From the NCBI GenBank assembly GCA_038106145.1, contig JAYODD010000006.1, positions 1 through 64,000 on the forward strand: a stretch of 64,000 bases of DNA, given 5' to 3'. The notes below the pieces were generated by a model that worked only from the letters and a program-made list of their open reading frames with translations, ran no database searches and had not been told where the DNA came from. The stretch is from JBFJKD01 sp038106145 (GTDB taxonomy: Bacteria; Pseudomonadota; Gammaproteobacteria; Pseudomonadales; Porticoccaceae). The position numbers were made by a program, and so were the translations under genes. Each line of letters begins with the position of its first letter. Position 1 is the first letter of the stretch. Below, piece by piece: positions 8,115 to 17,061 of this stretch.

Positions 8115-8867
8115 ATGACCACTAATAATGCCGATAAGGATATGACAGAACGGTTGATGTTGCAGAATATTTCCGCGACGTTTAGCAACATTGCGAGCAT
8201 CAGCGTGATGCTGTTATTGCTAGCCAGCTGCAATACATTGCACACCGTCGACCATACCACTCTCCCTGCCGCATCACCGGCTGTGGCGTGTTCCACACCC
8301 GAGAATACGGCCCCATCCGCGACCCCAGGAGTCAGCGCGCAGATCAGTACCTGTCCCGTCGAAAAGGTTCAGTTTTGCCCGTCCTGTGGCGCAACGCTTT
8401 CCAGTGAGAAACTGATTGTTGGCGAGACAGAGCGTGTATCTATTGAACCGCAAGGGCTCCGGTATCAGTCTCGGATAGACACCGGGGCCAGCCTTACCAC
8501 CTTACACGCCACTCATCTGACCTACTTTGAACGGGATGGCGAGCGCTGGATCAGATTTCAAATTGACCACCCGCACGCTGATGACCGAGTCACATTGGAA
8601 AAGCCTGTGGTGAGAAAGGTAGTGATTAAGGACGTGGAGAGCAGTGAATCGCTGGCTCGCAACGCCGTCGATCGCCGTCCGGTAATCTGGCTAACCCTCG
8701 CGCTCGGGCCACTGCGCCGTCAAGTGGAAGTCACCTTAACCGACCGTTCTCATATGGAATATCCAATACTGATTGGTCGCAACTTTCTTCTTGATTCGGC
8801 AATCGTCGATGTGAGTCGACGCAACAGTGGACACCAATTATTCGCCACACAGAGCGGAAGATTCTAA
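8115..8867 (+). CDS. Putative lipoprotein with retropepsin-like (PF05618-type) protease domain
   Basis: 250 residues. The N-terminus has a hydrophobic segment ending in a lipobox (LLLLASC, Cys39), so an exported lipoprotein is predicted. A Ser/Pro/Thr-rich linker with a CPSC pair (88-91) follows. Residues 100-240 are the domain known as putative ATP-dependent zinc protease, now regarded as a retropepsin-like aspartic fold: YQSRIDTGASLTTLHA holds the DTG(A) catalytic motif (Asp122), and RPVIWLTLALGPLRRQVEVTLTDRSHMEYPILIGRNFLL is its conserved C-terminal half. Most relatives seem to be cytoplasmic or simple exported single-domain proteins. The start could also be ATG 8145 or 8157. Substrate unknown. 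Confidence 0.75.
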   Translation: MTTNNADKDMTERLMLQNISATFSNIASISVMLLLLASCNTLHTVDHTTLPAASPAVACSTPENTAPSATPGVSAQISTCPVEKVQFCPSCGATLSSEKLIVGETERVSIEPQGLRYQSRIDTGASLTTLHATHLTYFERDGERWIRFQIDHPHADDRVTLEKPVVRKVVIKDVESSESLARNAVDRRPVIWLTLALGPLRRQVEVTLTDRSHMEYPILIGRNFLLDSAIVDVSRRNSGHQLFATQSGRF

Positions 8868-9029
8868 CAAATTAAGTACGCCACTTCAGGCCAGTCACCT
8901 TGCCTTTCAAAGGCCTGATTAATCACCATACTAAGGCGATCCACAGGGCAAAGATTATTATCCGCAAGTCAACCCGAGTATAAAGACAGCATGGTCCGGC
9001 AGTCCGGCAATTCGTCCCCATTATCGCAT

Positions 9030-10175
9030 TTACCAGCTGGCCTTGATACCGATTTCCACCTGCGCCCTGTCATAGGTAAAGATCGGACTATCGCTGCTAA
9101 TATCCGCGTAAGTGGCGCGGGCAAACAGGATACTCTTGACCCCCGCGGTTATGGTCAGATCCCGTTCAACGCCCATCTCAACGGTATACCCATGTTTATC
9201 ATTTAACGGCTCGCCCTCTTCTTCGGACTCGCTCAGAACCGGATCGATGGTGGCGGAATACTCCCTCTCAAGATAACTGACTTCAAAATCCAAACGGACG
9301 CCGTTACGCAAACGATGATCGAGCTTGACGTCAAATTTGATAGCGTCCTTGTCGTAAAACCCACTGCCGCTGTCGTCACGTCGATCATAACTTATTTTAA
9401 ATCCCAGCTTGGTGTGGCGTTTAAGTTTCACTTTGTGACCAATCGCCACTGCAAAATAGTCGTATTCAAGGTCCGTTCCAGCAACGGTAACACCAGCTGA
9501 ATCCCGTTCTTCCCGATTATCGTAGTGACGTTGGCCAACCCCAATATCCACGAAAGACTTATTTTTCCGACTCCACCGGTATGCCCAATCGTTTAGCAGA
9601 GAAAACTCTTCATAATCGAGATCCGTCAGGCCAGCTATATTGAAGTCCTGGTAATCCTTAACCTGGTATTTCAACTCCACCCCGGTAGTGACGCGACGCG
9701 TAAGCCGGGTGGACACTTTCCCAGCGATTGTCCATTTGTCGGAGTCAAAGCGATCAGCAAGACTTTCGCTCCCCGCGGCAGTAGCGATACGTCCCGTAGC
9801 GCGACTGACAAAGCTATCGTTTTTATAACTATACTCGGCTTTCAGGCGGTAACGGCTGCGCTTGCCAAACAGTTTAAATTTTTCCGCGTACGCGAGTTCT
9901 GCTTTGGCCCGGGTTTCGTCCGCATCGTCGAAATTATTTTCGTAAGTACGATTTTTCAGACCGACCTGCACCGTTAAATGGTCGCTCAACTGATCAGTTG
10001 CCGCCAGACCAACAGCGACATAGGCACCGCTACTTTTATCCAGACCATCCTGTAATTTATACGGATTAGAATCACTTCCCAGCGTAGCATCTCCAGTCAA
10101 CTCAAAGCCCTGCACCTGGGCAGACTGAAGGCTCGCCAACAACGTCGCGATCAACGCGATATGATATTTACGCAC
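9030..10175 (-). CDS. Outer-membrane beta-barrel protein
   Basis: 381 residues from a GTG at 10173-10175 with GGAG 11 bp upstream; GTG 10185-10187 is an alternative. A signal peptide (VRKYHIALIATLLASLQSAQVQG) is followed by FELTGDATLGSDSNPYKL and then regular amphipathic strands rich in Tyr, Lys and Asp. It ends in VEIGIKASW, a C-terminal aromatic as in BAM-assembled barrels. No plug or TonB box is seen. The opening resembles the smaller barrel at 41672-42469 (YDSNVNG), so both may belong to one loose family. Function unknown. It lies downstream of metE on the same strand, with a 130-bp gap. Confidence 0.7.
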   Translation of the reverse strand: MRKYHIALIATLLASLQSAQVQGFELTGDATLGSDSNPYKLQDGLDKSSGAYVAVGLAATDQLSDHLTVQVGLKNRTYENNFDDADETRAKAELAYAEKFKLFGKRSRYRLKAEYSYKNDSFVSRATGRIATAAGSESLADRFDSDKWTIAGKVSTRLTRRVTTGVELKYQVKDYQDFNIAGLTDLDYEEFSLLNDWAYRWSRKNKSFVDIGVGQRHYDNREERDSAGVTVAGTDLEYDYFAVAIGHKVKLKRHTKLGFKISYDRRDDSGSGFYDKDAIKFDVKLDHRLRNGVRLDFEVSYLEREYSATIDPVLSESEEEGEPLNDKHGYTVEMGVERDLTITAGVKSILFARATYADISSDSPIFTYDRAQVEIGIKASW

Positions 10176-10305
10176 GATATTATTCACTCCACTTAATTCA
10201 GCGGAGAAATATAAATTAAATCGTACTGGACAGATGTGATCTGGCTCTCGGCATTTAAAAATATCACCCGTTGAGCCGTGAAGTGCGCCAGCGCCCCTGC
10301 AATCG

Positions 10306-12597
10306 CTACGTGGTCGGCACTCCCCCCGCCTCCCTGAGTCGGGTCGCGGCTGCAACCATTTTCTCCAATGCGGATTCAACTTCCGGCCAGGCACGGGTTT
10401 TTAAGCCGCAATCCGGATTCACCCACAGGCGCTCTTGCGGAATATAGCGCGCGGCCTCATTAAGCAAGGCCACCATGGCATCCGTGCTGGGAATATTTGG
10501 TGAATGGATATCGTATACACCAGGGCCTATATCATTGGGGTATGCAAAATTCTCGAAGGCACCGAGCAACTCCATGCGGGAGCGGGATGTCTCGATGGTA
10601 ATTACATCCGCATCCATCGCAGCAATCCAGCCAATAATGTCGTTGAAATTCGAATAGCACATATGGGTGTGGATCTGCGTTGCGTCCGCGACGCCACTGG
10701 CCATCACCTTGAATGCATGTACTGCCCAATGCAAATAATCCGCCCAGTATTTGCGCCGCAACGGTAATCCTTCACGCAACGCCGCCTCGTCTATCTGAAT
10801 AATACGCACACCGGATTTTTCCAGATCCAGCACCTCATCGCGCAGCGCCAGAGCAATTTGCAAACAGGTGTCAGCGCGCGGCACGTCGTCCCGTACAAAT
10901 GACCAGTTCAATATAGTCACCGGACCGGTGAGCATGCCCTTGACCGGTTTTGCGGTTAACGACTGGGCATAGTTGATCCAGTCCACCGTGATCGCACGCG
11001 GACGACTGATATCGCCGTAAATAATCGGCGGTTTGACGCACCGCGATCCATAAGACTGCACCCAGCCGTTAGTGGTAAATGCAAAACCCTGTAACTGTTC
11101 GCCGAAGTATTCCACCATATCGTTGCGCTCCGGCTCACCATGGACCAGCACGTCGAGCCCGATTTTTTCCTGCGCGCCAATCACCTGCGCAATTTCGCCA
11201 TGCATGGCCTGCCGGTAAGCAGGTTCGCCGATCTCACCATTTTTGTAGCGGCGCCGAGCCGCACGAATTTCCGGGGTTTGTGGGAAGGAACCGATGGTAG
11301 TGGTCGGGAATAATGGTAGTTTAAGCCACGCGCGTTGGGCGGCGTTGCGTTCACAGAAAGGCGCATTGCGCCGTGCATATTCGGCATCAATATCCGCTAT
11401 GCGCCGTTTAACTTCCGGTCGGTGAATGCGCGGCGACTGGCTGCGACTGAGTGTCGCAGCCCGCAATAAGACTAATTCCTCTGTAACGGTATCCTGATTA
11501 CCCAGAGCCCGGCGCAACAAGTCCAATTCCGCTAGTTTCTGTTTCGCAAACGCCAACCAGGATACGATATCCTGGTCGAGATGACTCTCGGTATCGAGGT
11601 CCACCGGCACATGTAGTAGCGAGCAATTCGGAGCAAGCCATAATCGTTCCCCCAACAGTTCAGCCACTGCACGCACTTTGCCAAGCGCCGCGTCCGGATC
11701 AGCGCGCCAGATATTGCGCCCGTCGATAATGCCGCAAGACAATATTTGCGTCGCACCCAGGCGCTCCACAACGATGGGAATTTCCTGCGGGGCACGCACG
11801 CCGTCGATATGAATTCCCGCTACCGGCAAATCGATCAGTACCGGGAGGTTTTCTTCCAATCCACCAAAATAGTTGGCAACCAGGAAATTAATATCGGATG
11901 TAGTTAAATATCGGTAAGCCGTGCCAAACCCAGCTTGCCAGTCCGCGTCCAGGTCCAGCGACAAAATCGGCTCGTCGAACTGTACCCACTGCACGCCCTG
12001 TGCCTGTAAACGGGCGAGAATTTGCGCGTAAACAGGTAACAAACGATCCAGCAAGCACAACTTGTCGAGATCCGTGCCGAGCATTTTGCCCAGCCACAAA
12101 TAGGTCAACGGACCGGGAATCACCGCTTTAACCTGATGCCCCAGAGCCTGGGCTTCCGCCACCTGATTAAATAACCGATCGGAAGCCAGGGAAAATACCT
12201 GTTTGCCGTTAAATTCCGGAACGATGTAATGATAATTACTATCAAACCACTTGGTCATCTCGCAGGCCGCTTCCGGTTCACCACTGGGGGCGCGCCCGCG
12301 GGCCATGCGAAAACAGGTATCCAATTCTGTTTCGCTCGCTCCAACCGCAAAACGCTCTGGAATCACCCCCAGTGTCAGTGACCAATCGAGAATATGATCG
12401 TAAAAGGAAAAGTCCCCCACCGGAATCCAGTCGATTCCGGCGTCCGCCTGCTGTTGCCAATGTCTGGCGCGTAAGACTCGCCCAACCCCTTCAAGGTGTG
12501 CAGCACCGATCTCTGCGCCCCAGTAACTCTCCAGCGCTCGTTTCAATTCCCGCTGCGCGCCAATACGCGGATAACCCAAGTTGTGTGTGATAGCCAC
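10306..12597 (-). CDS. metE: Cobalamin-independent methionine synthase MetE
   Basis: 763 residues, full family length. It transfers a methyl group from 5-methyltetrahydropteroyl-triglutamate to homocysteine without B12. N-terminal domain: MAITHNLGYPRIGAQRELKRALESYWG; C-terminal barrel: TTTIGSFPQTPEIR, GPVTILNWSFVRDD. The zinc site is intact: His and Cys in IHTHMCYSNF, Glu in the ITIETSRS segment and Cys in WVNPDCGLKTR. The start is GTG 12595-12597, preceded by GGGAG at 8 bp. It is divergent from metR, the usual arrangement for MetR activation with homocysteine. No cobalamin or SAM riboswitch was found upstream. Confidence 0.97.
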   Translation of the reverse strand: MAITHNLGYPRIGAQRELKRALESYWGAEIGAAHLEGVGRVLRARHWQQQADAGIDWIPVGDFSFYDHILDWSLTLGVIPERFAVGASETELDTCFRMARGRAPSGEPEAACEMTKWFDSNYHYIVPEFNGKQVFSLASDRLFNQVAEAQALGHQVKAVIPGPLTYLWLGKMLGTDLDKLCLLDRLLPVYAQILARLQAQGVQWVQFDEPILSLDLDADWQAGFGTAYRYLTTSDINFLVANYFGGLEENLPVLIDLPVAGIHIDGVRAPQEIPIVVERLGATQILSCGIIDGRNIWRADPDAALGKVRAVAELLGERLWLAPNCSLLHVPVDLDTESHLDQDIVSWLAFAKQKLAELDLLRRALGNQDTVTEELVLLRAATLSRSQSPRIHRPEVKRRIADIDAEYARRNAPFCERNAAQRAWLKLPLFPTTTIGSFPQTPEIRAARRRYKNGEIGEPAYRQAMHGEIAQVIGAQEKIGLDVLVHGEPERNDMVEYFGEQLQGFAFTTNGWVQSYGSRCVKPPIIYGDISRPRAITVDWINYAQSLTAKPVKGMLTGPVTILNWSFVRDDVPRADTCLQIALALRDEVLDLEKSGVRIIQIDEAALREGLPLRRKYWADYLHWAVHAFKVMASGVADATQIHTHMCYSNFNDIIGWIAAMDADVITIETSRSRMELLGAFENFAYPNDIGPGVYDIHSPNIPSTDAMVALLNEAARYIPQERLWVNPDCGLKTRAWPEVESALEKMVAAATRLREAGGVPTT

Positions 12598-12699
12598 CTG
12601 TTAAACTCCCTGATTTTAAAATAGACGCCGTTACAACCCCACACTTCGCCCAAATCTGGCGTATGCCGACGTTGCAGAGAGTATGGGATGGGCTTAAAA

Positions 12700-12713
12700 T
12701 TCAATCAATTTCA
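12700..12713. promoter_or_regulatory. Possible MetR half-sites in the metE-metR intergenic region
   Basis: MetR binds TGAA-N5-TTCA. Here two TTCA half-sites (12700-12703 and 12710-12713) lie ten bp apart in direct orientation (TGAA on the metE strand), about 105 bp from metE and 35 bp from metR. A full inverted site was not found, so this is weak. Confidence 0.3.
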
Positions 12714-12746
12714 TATTTTTTATAGTTATCATGAGAATAATTTACG

Positions 12747-13649
12747 ATGTTTCTGGACACTAAACACCTGCGCAGCCTGCTCGCCATCTACGAAACCGGC
12801 AGTATGGTGCGCGCTGCTGAAAGTTTGCACCTTACGCAGTCGGCTCTGTCGCACCAGATCAAGGCCATCGAGCGCCACTACGACGTGCCGCTGTTTCTGC
12901 GCAGCACCAAACCCCTGACATTGACACCAGCGGGGCACAAAGTCGTCGCGCTGGCCCAACAGGTATTACCGAGCATCAGCGCTACCGAGGATCAACTAAA
13001 ACGTTTTAGCGAGGGTGAGGCTGGCCGCCTGCATATCGCCATCGAATGCCACGCCTGTTTTGAATGGCTACGACCGGTGCTGGTGGACTACCGCCACCAA
13101 TGGGCAGACGTTGAAGTAGATATTCGTATGGACGTGAGTTTCGATCCACTGCCGTCCTTACAGCGCGGGGACGTGGATCTCGTCGTTACTTCAGACCCCA
13201 GTAATTCGCCCAACATTGTCTGCGAAACTCTGTGCGATTATCAGGCTCTGCTAATCATGGCGCCGGAACACCCCCTTGCCAGCAAGGCATTTATCGAACC
13301 GCAAGATCTAGCTGACCAGACCCTGATTACTTACCCCGTGGAAAGACAGCGTCTGGATATCTTTCGTCATTTTTTACAACCTGCCCAGGTGGAGCCTGCC
13401 AGTGTTCGCCAGTCCGAACTGACGGCGATTATTCTGCTGTTGGTCGCCAGCGGAAAGGGTGTAACGGCTCTGCCCGACTGGGTTCTGGACGATGCGCACC
13501 ACAGCACCAGCCTGACGGCAAAACCCCTCGGGGCCGAAGGTATGTCAGGCACCCTGTATGCGGCGGTGCGTGCCTCGGATAGCACCGCTCGGTTTATCAC
13601 AGATTTTATTGCGATCGCCCGCCACTACCACCGCCGTCGCCACGTCTAA
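12747..13649 (+). CDS. metR: LysR-type regulator MetR
   Basis: 300 residues. The N-terminal winged helix reads KHLRSLLAIYETGSMVRAAESLHLTQSALSHQIKAIE; the effector domain carries MetR-specific stretches such as LHIAIECHACFEWLRPVL, TFDP-like SFDPLPSLQRGDVDLVVTSD, LIMAPEHPLA and ITYPVERQRLDIFRHFLQPA, which match E. coli MetR almost word for word. It should activate metE, with homocysteine as co-inducer. Start ATG is 12747. It is followed after 16 bp by rsmE. Confidence 0.93.
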   Translation: MFLDTKHLRSLLAIYETGSMVRAAESLHLTQSALSHQIKAIERHYDVPLFLRSTKPLTLTPAGHKVVALAQQVLPSISATEDQLKRFSEGEAGRLHIAIECHACFEWLRPVLVDYRHQWADVEVDIRMDVSFDPLPSLQRGDVDLVVTSDPSNSPNIVCETLCDYQALLIMAPEHPLASKAFIEPQDLADQTLITYPVERQRLDIFRHFLQPAQVEPASVRQSELTAIILLLVASGKGVTALPDWVLDDAHHSTSLTAKPLGAEGMSGTLYAAVRASDSTARFITDFIAIARHYHRRRHV

Positions 13650-13665
13650 GAAAAAAGCCCGGCAT

Positions 13666-14394
13666 ATGAATTTACTGTTACTCAGCGCGGAGGATCTGAT
13701 CGGTGCCAACCGCGCTTGTTTTAGTGACCGCCGGGTGCGGCACCTGAATGAAGTGCTCAAACTGAAAACTGGCGACAGCGTTAAAGTCGGAATCATCAAC
13801 GGCGCCATCTGTGTAGCGCATATTCGGCACATCGATGCCACCCGTGTGGAACTGGAACTGGCGCCGGAGGTGGAGCATAAACCACCGCCGCCTGCGCTGC
13901 CGGTCACGTTGATCGTCGCCCTGCCGCGGCCCAAAATGCTCAGGCGAATAATACAAACCTGCGCCACACTCGGGGTCAAGCGGCTGCTGTTTATCCACAG
14001 CTACCGTGTCGAAAAAAGCTACTGGCAAACCCCGTTGCTCAGGTCTGATGCCATACATGAAAATCTGTTACTGGGTCTTGAACAAGCCGGGGACACCATC
14101 CTACCCAAGGTCTCGCTGCATAAACGGTTCAAACCCTTTGTGGAAGATCAGTTGCCCGCAATCATTACCGGTTCCCGGGCGCTGGTCGCTCACCCAATAG
14201 CCCCTACGCTGGCGCCCCGTAGGGTTGATGAAAAAATCGCTCTGGTGATCGGCCCAGAGGGCGGCTTTATACCCTACGAAATAGACAAACTTGTGACCGC
14301 AGGTTGCGCGCCGATTTCTCTTGGACCGCGCATATTGCGAGTTGAAACAGCGATACCGGTATTGCTGAGTCGATTATTCGCGATCCATAACTAA
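13666..14394 (+). CDS. rsmE: 16S rRNA m3U1498 methyltransferase RsmE
   Basis: 242 residues from ATG 13666. N-terminal PUA-like domain (VRHLNEVLKLKTGDSVKVG) and C-terminal SPOUT knot with ALPRPKMLRRIIQTCATLGVKRLLFI, SYWQ, LLLGLEQAGDTILPKV, the SAM-binding LVIGPEGGFIPYEI and LGPRILRVETA. It methylates U1498 of 16S rRNA in the assembled 30S subunit. The frame extends upstream into metR, but the ATG after the metR stop fits the family start. Confidence 0.93.
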   Translation: MNLLLLSAEDLIGANRACFSDRRVRHLNEVLKLKTGDSVKVGIINGAICVAHIRHIDATRVELELAPEVEHKPPPPALPVTLIVALPRPKMLRRIIQTCATLGVKRLLFIHSYRVEKSYWQTPLLRSDAIHENLLLGLEQAGDTILPKVSLHKRFKPFVEDQLPAIITGSRALVAHPIAPTLAPRRVDEKIALVIGPEGGFIPYEIDKLVTAGCAPISLGPRILRVETAIPVLLSRLFAIHN

Positions 14395-14518
14395 ACACCA
14401 ACAAGTGACGTTCTGGGTTTCACCTGTGCGGTTTTTCAAATTCGCGAAGTTATTTCTGTTTCGCCAGTGAAGCATTCAACGGATATAAATAAAGCGCAGC
14501 TAATTTGCAGGACCGTTA

Positions 14519-14683
14519 GTGAATAACAATGAATTTACGATTGACACAGGACTGTTTCCAAGTCGATACGGTTTATCTGCGAACATCGCTCCTGTTGAAG
14601 AAATGCTCAAAGCCTGCTGCGAGCAGGGAATCATTCAAACCCGCTTCGAGGCAAACGACGTATTTATCCCCCTGGATGAGTAG
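14519..14683 (+). CDS. Small hypothetical protein (54 aa)
   Basis: A GTG at 14519 with AGGA 7-8 bp upstream opens a 54-residue frame, VNNNEFTIDTGLFPSRYGLSANIAPVEEMLK..., ending IPLDE with TAG at 14681. Composition is protein-like and globular with no signal peptide or membrane helix. I do not recognise it. It lies alone in the 465-bp stretch between rsmE and tRNA-Ser; nothing else coding is seen there. It could be a remnant. Confidence 0.35.
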   Translation: MNNNEFTIDTGLFPSRYGLSANIAPVEEMLKACCEQGIIQTRFEANDVFIPLDE

Positions 14684-14829
14684 ACTATATTGATAGCTCT
14701 GGCTTAGAGATGCGCAAATAAGTAGTAGCCATACCCTGCACTCGGCTACGCCTGCGCGACGCTACGGCGTGCAAACTGCGCGAACGAATGTTGTCGAACC
14801 CGGGTTCTCATCCCTTTCCCCAAAAATGC

Positions 14830-14856
14830 AAAAACCCTCGCAGCGGAGGGTTTTTT
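14830..14856 (-). terminator. Terminator after tRNA-Ser
   Basis: AAAAACCCTC-GCAGCG-GAGGGTTTTTT is a stem of about ten bp with T runs in both directions, 3 bp beyond the 3' end of tRNA-Ser on the minus strand. Confidence 0.8.
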
Positions 14857-14859
14857 GTT

Positions 14860-14951
14860 TGGCGGTGAGGGAGGGATTCGAACCCTCGAAGCNNNNNNNN
14901 NNACTTACACACTTTCCAGGCGTGCTCCTTCAACCACTCGGACACCTCACC
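14860..14951 (-). tRNA. tRNA-Ser (anticodon GGA), interrupted by a 10-N gap
   Basis: On the minus strand acceptor GGTGAGG (14945-14951) pairs with CCTCACC (14864-14870), discriminator G, CCA encoded (14860-14862). The anticodon loop CTGGAAA gives GGA. A run of ten N (14893-14902) replaces the variable arm. Because the two acceptor halves match, the scaffold join is probably right, although the true gap length is unknown. Confidence 0.9.
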
Positions 14952-15128
14952 AAATTTGTCGGCAGCGCTTGGGGCCATTGACCACTCGATAAACCCGACC
15001 GCATTTACCGTGAATAACGGCGCGCCACAACGCTGGCCGCGAAGGGCGCACACTGTACACAAGACGCTGATCAAAGGCAATTAGCCCGCCCTGGGAGCGG
15101 GGCTACAGCTCGGCGCGGGATGGGACCG

Positions 15129-15686
15129 TCAGTTCCAGTCGTTAAAGTACTCCGCGGGGTTTAGCGCGGGAGGCGATGGCGGTGCGGTTTTCATAGCGCC
15201 CAGATACAGGAACCCAACAATCGTTTCCCCCGCGCTCAGTCCCAGTCCGCGCATAACCTCGGAGTGATAGGCAAAACCGCCGGTGCGCCACATGGCTCCG
15301 ACCCCCTGCGCGAATGCCGCATTGAGCATGTTCTGTGCGGCGGCACCAGCGGAAAGGAGCTGTTCTACCACGGGAATTTTGGGGTTATCCCGGGGGCTGG
15401 AGATTACCGTAATAATCATCGGCGCGCGCCGCGGTCGCGCGGCAATTTTCTCCTTTTCCCGGTCAGAGAGTGGACCGCTGTCTGCCTCAGTGGCCCGCAC
15501 CAGAAGTTCGCCAAAGCGCGTCAGCCCCTCCCCGGTGATGACCACGAATCTCCAGGGCCGCAACATGCCGTGATCGGCGGCGCGCAGCGCGGCTTTTTTG
15601 ATGTTCTCAAGTACTTCGTCGGCTGGCGCGGGTTCGTCCAGCACCCCCTGAGAAACCCGTGTGTGCAGTGTTGTAATTGCGTCCAT
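15129..15686 (-). CDS. Nitroreductase-family flavoprotein (YdjA-like)
   Basis: 185 residues, the size of the short YdjA/NfnB-type enzymes. Motifs are MDAITTLHTRVSQGVLDEPAP at the N-terminus (residues around TRVS bind FMN phosphate), AADHGMLRPWRFVVITG, LLSAGAAAQNMLNAAFAQGVGAMWRTG, and GFLYLGA near the end. Such enzymes are FMN-dependent NAD(P)H oxidoreductases of varied substrate. It is unlinked to the F420 cluster 11 kb away, so a role in F420 maturation is only a speculation. Gap to the upstream thiolase is 66 bp, same strand. Confidence 0.85.
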   Translation of the reverse strand: MDAITTLHTRVSQGVLDEPAPADEVLENIKKAALRAADHGMLRPWRFVVITGEGLTRFGELLVRATEADSGPLSDREKEKIAARPRRAPMIITVISSPRDNPKIPVVEQLLSAGAAAQNMLNAAFAQGVGAMWRTGGFAYHSEVMRGLGLSAGETIVGFLYLGAMKTAPPSPPALNPAEYFNDWN

Positions 15687-15752
15687 CCTGTTGCCTTTAC
15701 TATCTCTGGTTATTGTATTGATTCAATTCCTGCCGTTGCGAAAGATAACTGC

Positions 15753-16943
15753 TCAGCGACTCAGTATTGTCAAGGTGGTTGCCGCCGTGTCGTGGGCAAT
15801 CCAGCCTCCGCCATTCTGGGCCAACCCTGTCTTTGCACCCATCACCTGCCGGGAACCGCAGCGCCCGCGCAATTGATCCACCAACTCCACAATCTGCGCA
15901 CAGCCCGTCGCACCCACCGGATGGCCCCTGGCCACCAGGCCCCCGCTGGGATTGACTGGCACTCGCCCGCCAAACTCAGTATGCCCTGCGCGCAACATTT
16001 CGACACCCTGCCCGGGACCACAAAAACCCAGTTCCTCGATATACATTAACTCCGCCGGTGAAGCGGCGTCGTGCAGTTCAACCACGTCTACATCTTCGGG
16101 ACCGATTCCGGCCGCGTTATAGGCCCTGGCGGCAGCCCGCGTGTTGCAGCTCGGCCCCCCGGGCATCCCCGACACCAGCGTTATAGTATTGACAACCACC
16201 GCGTCACACCCGTGTTTTTTTGCAAAATTCTCTGCACAAAACACCACCACCGCGGCGCCATCGCCAATGGGCGAGCACATCGCCAATGTCAGCGGTGCAA
16301 TAATCTCCCGACTCGCAAGTATTTCCTCGACGGACAATGCTGTTTGAAACTGTGCCCTGGGGTTCATCGAACCGAATTTGTGGGCCTTGGCGGCAACCCG
16401 GGCGAAATCCCCGGCGGTGGCGCCCGTTCGCGCCATATACTCTTTGGCTTTGCCAGCGTAGACATCCATAAATCCGGAACGGCCCGGTGCACTACCCGCC
16501 GTCAGGGGATCATCCGATCCGGTTTCCGCCTTGATTTGCTCCAGATCCATGGCAGAAATTAATGCTTTAAACGGCACGCTTTTATCTTTGTGGGTCATTT
16601 TTTCCGCGCCAATTGCCAGCGCCACTTCGGACTGCCCCGACGCCACCGACAGCCACGCCAGGTGCGCGGCGGTGGACGCGGAGGCGCAGGCATTTTCCAC
16701 ATTGATGATGGGCTTACCCATCAATGCCGTTTCCCGCAACGCCACCTGGCCCGGAATCATCTCCTGCCCGGTCAGCAATCCCGCTGCGGCGTTGCCAAAA
16801 AATACGGTGTCGACCTGCTGCGCGGTAATGCCCGCGTCGCGCAACGCTTCGTCGAGGGCATCGACGGTGAGACTACGCAGGGTAGCATCCAGATGTTTGC
16901 CAAAACGGGTCATTCCCACCCCCGCGATCATTACCTTGTGCAT
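15753..16943 (-). CDS. Thiolase-family acyltransferase (SCP-x/acetyl-CoA acetyltransferase like)
   Basis: 396 residues from ATG 16941-16943 with GGAG 5 bp upstream. It is a thiolase of the sterol-carrier-protein-x/lipid-transfer group, not a FadA: it opens VMIAGVGMTRFGK, has the nucleophilic Cys in INVENACASAST, an ELHDAASPAELMYIEELG segment typical of this subgroup, and NPSGGLVARGHPVGATG with the catalytic His. It probably cleaves or forms a branched or steroid-like beta-ketoacyl-CoA. The neighbouring acyl-CoA ligases and SDR elsewhere in the window suit such metabolism. A palindromic operator lies upstream at 17062-17081. Confidence 0.88.
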   Translation of the reverse strand: MHKVMIAGVGMTRFGKHLDATLRSLTVDALDEALRDAGITAQQVDTVFFGNAAAGLLTGQEMIPGQVALRETALMGKPIINVENACASASTAAHLAWLSVASGQSEVALAIGAEKMTHKDKSVPFKALISAMDLEQIKAETGSDDPLTAGSAPGRSGFMDVYAGKAKEYMARTGATAGDFARVAAKAHKFGSMNPRAQFQTALSVEEILASREIIAPLTLAMCSPIGDGAAVVVFCAENFAKKHGCDAVVVNTITLVSGMPGGPSCNTRAAARAYNAAGIGPEDVDVVELHDAASPAELMYIEELGFCGPGQGVEMLRAGHTEFGGRVPVNPSGGLVARGHPVGATGCAQIVELVDQLRGRCGSRQVMGAKTGLAQNGGGWIAHDTAATTLTILSR

Positions 16944-17061
16944 CACTTCTCCGCCATGGCTCGCCGGATCCAATTCCGCCGCTTTGCGGGATTATGGGCG
17001 CTTTACTACCTATCTCCAAGTCCGATCCCTGTTCTGTTGGGGCCACACACCCCAACCTCTT

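Noticed and set aside
12598..12746. Cobalamin or SAM riboswitch upstream of metE
   Set aside because: The metE leader is short and no conserved riboswitch core could be found; MetR control suffices.
12720..12746. Perfect MetR box TGAA-N5-TTCA next to metR
   Set aside because: Only half-sites in direct orientation were found in the intergenic region.
14750..14825. Dispersed repeat beside tRNA-Ser
   Set aside because: The GC-rich stretch has short internal inverted repeats, but no second copy was noticed in the window.
14808..15080. Minus-strand frame across tRNA-Ser and the N gap
   Set aside because: It covers the tRNA and translates the N run; no protein family match.
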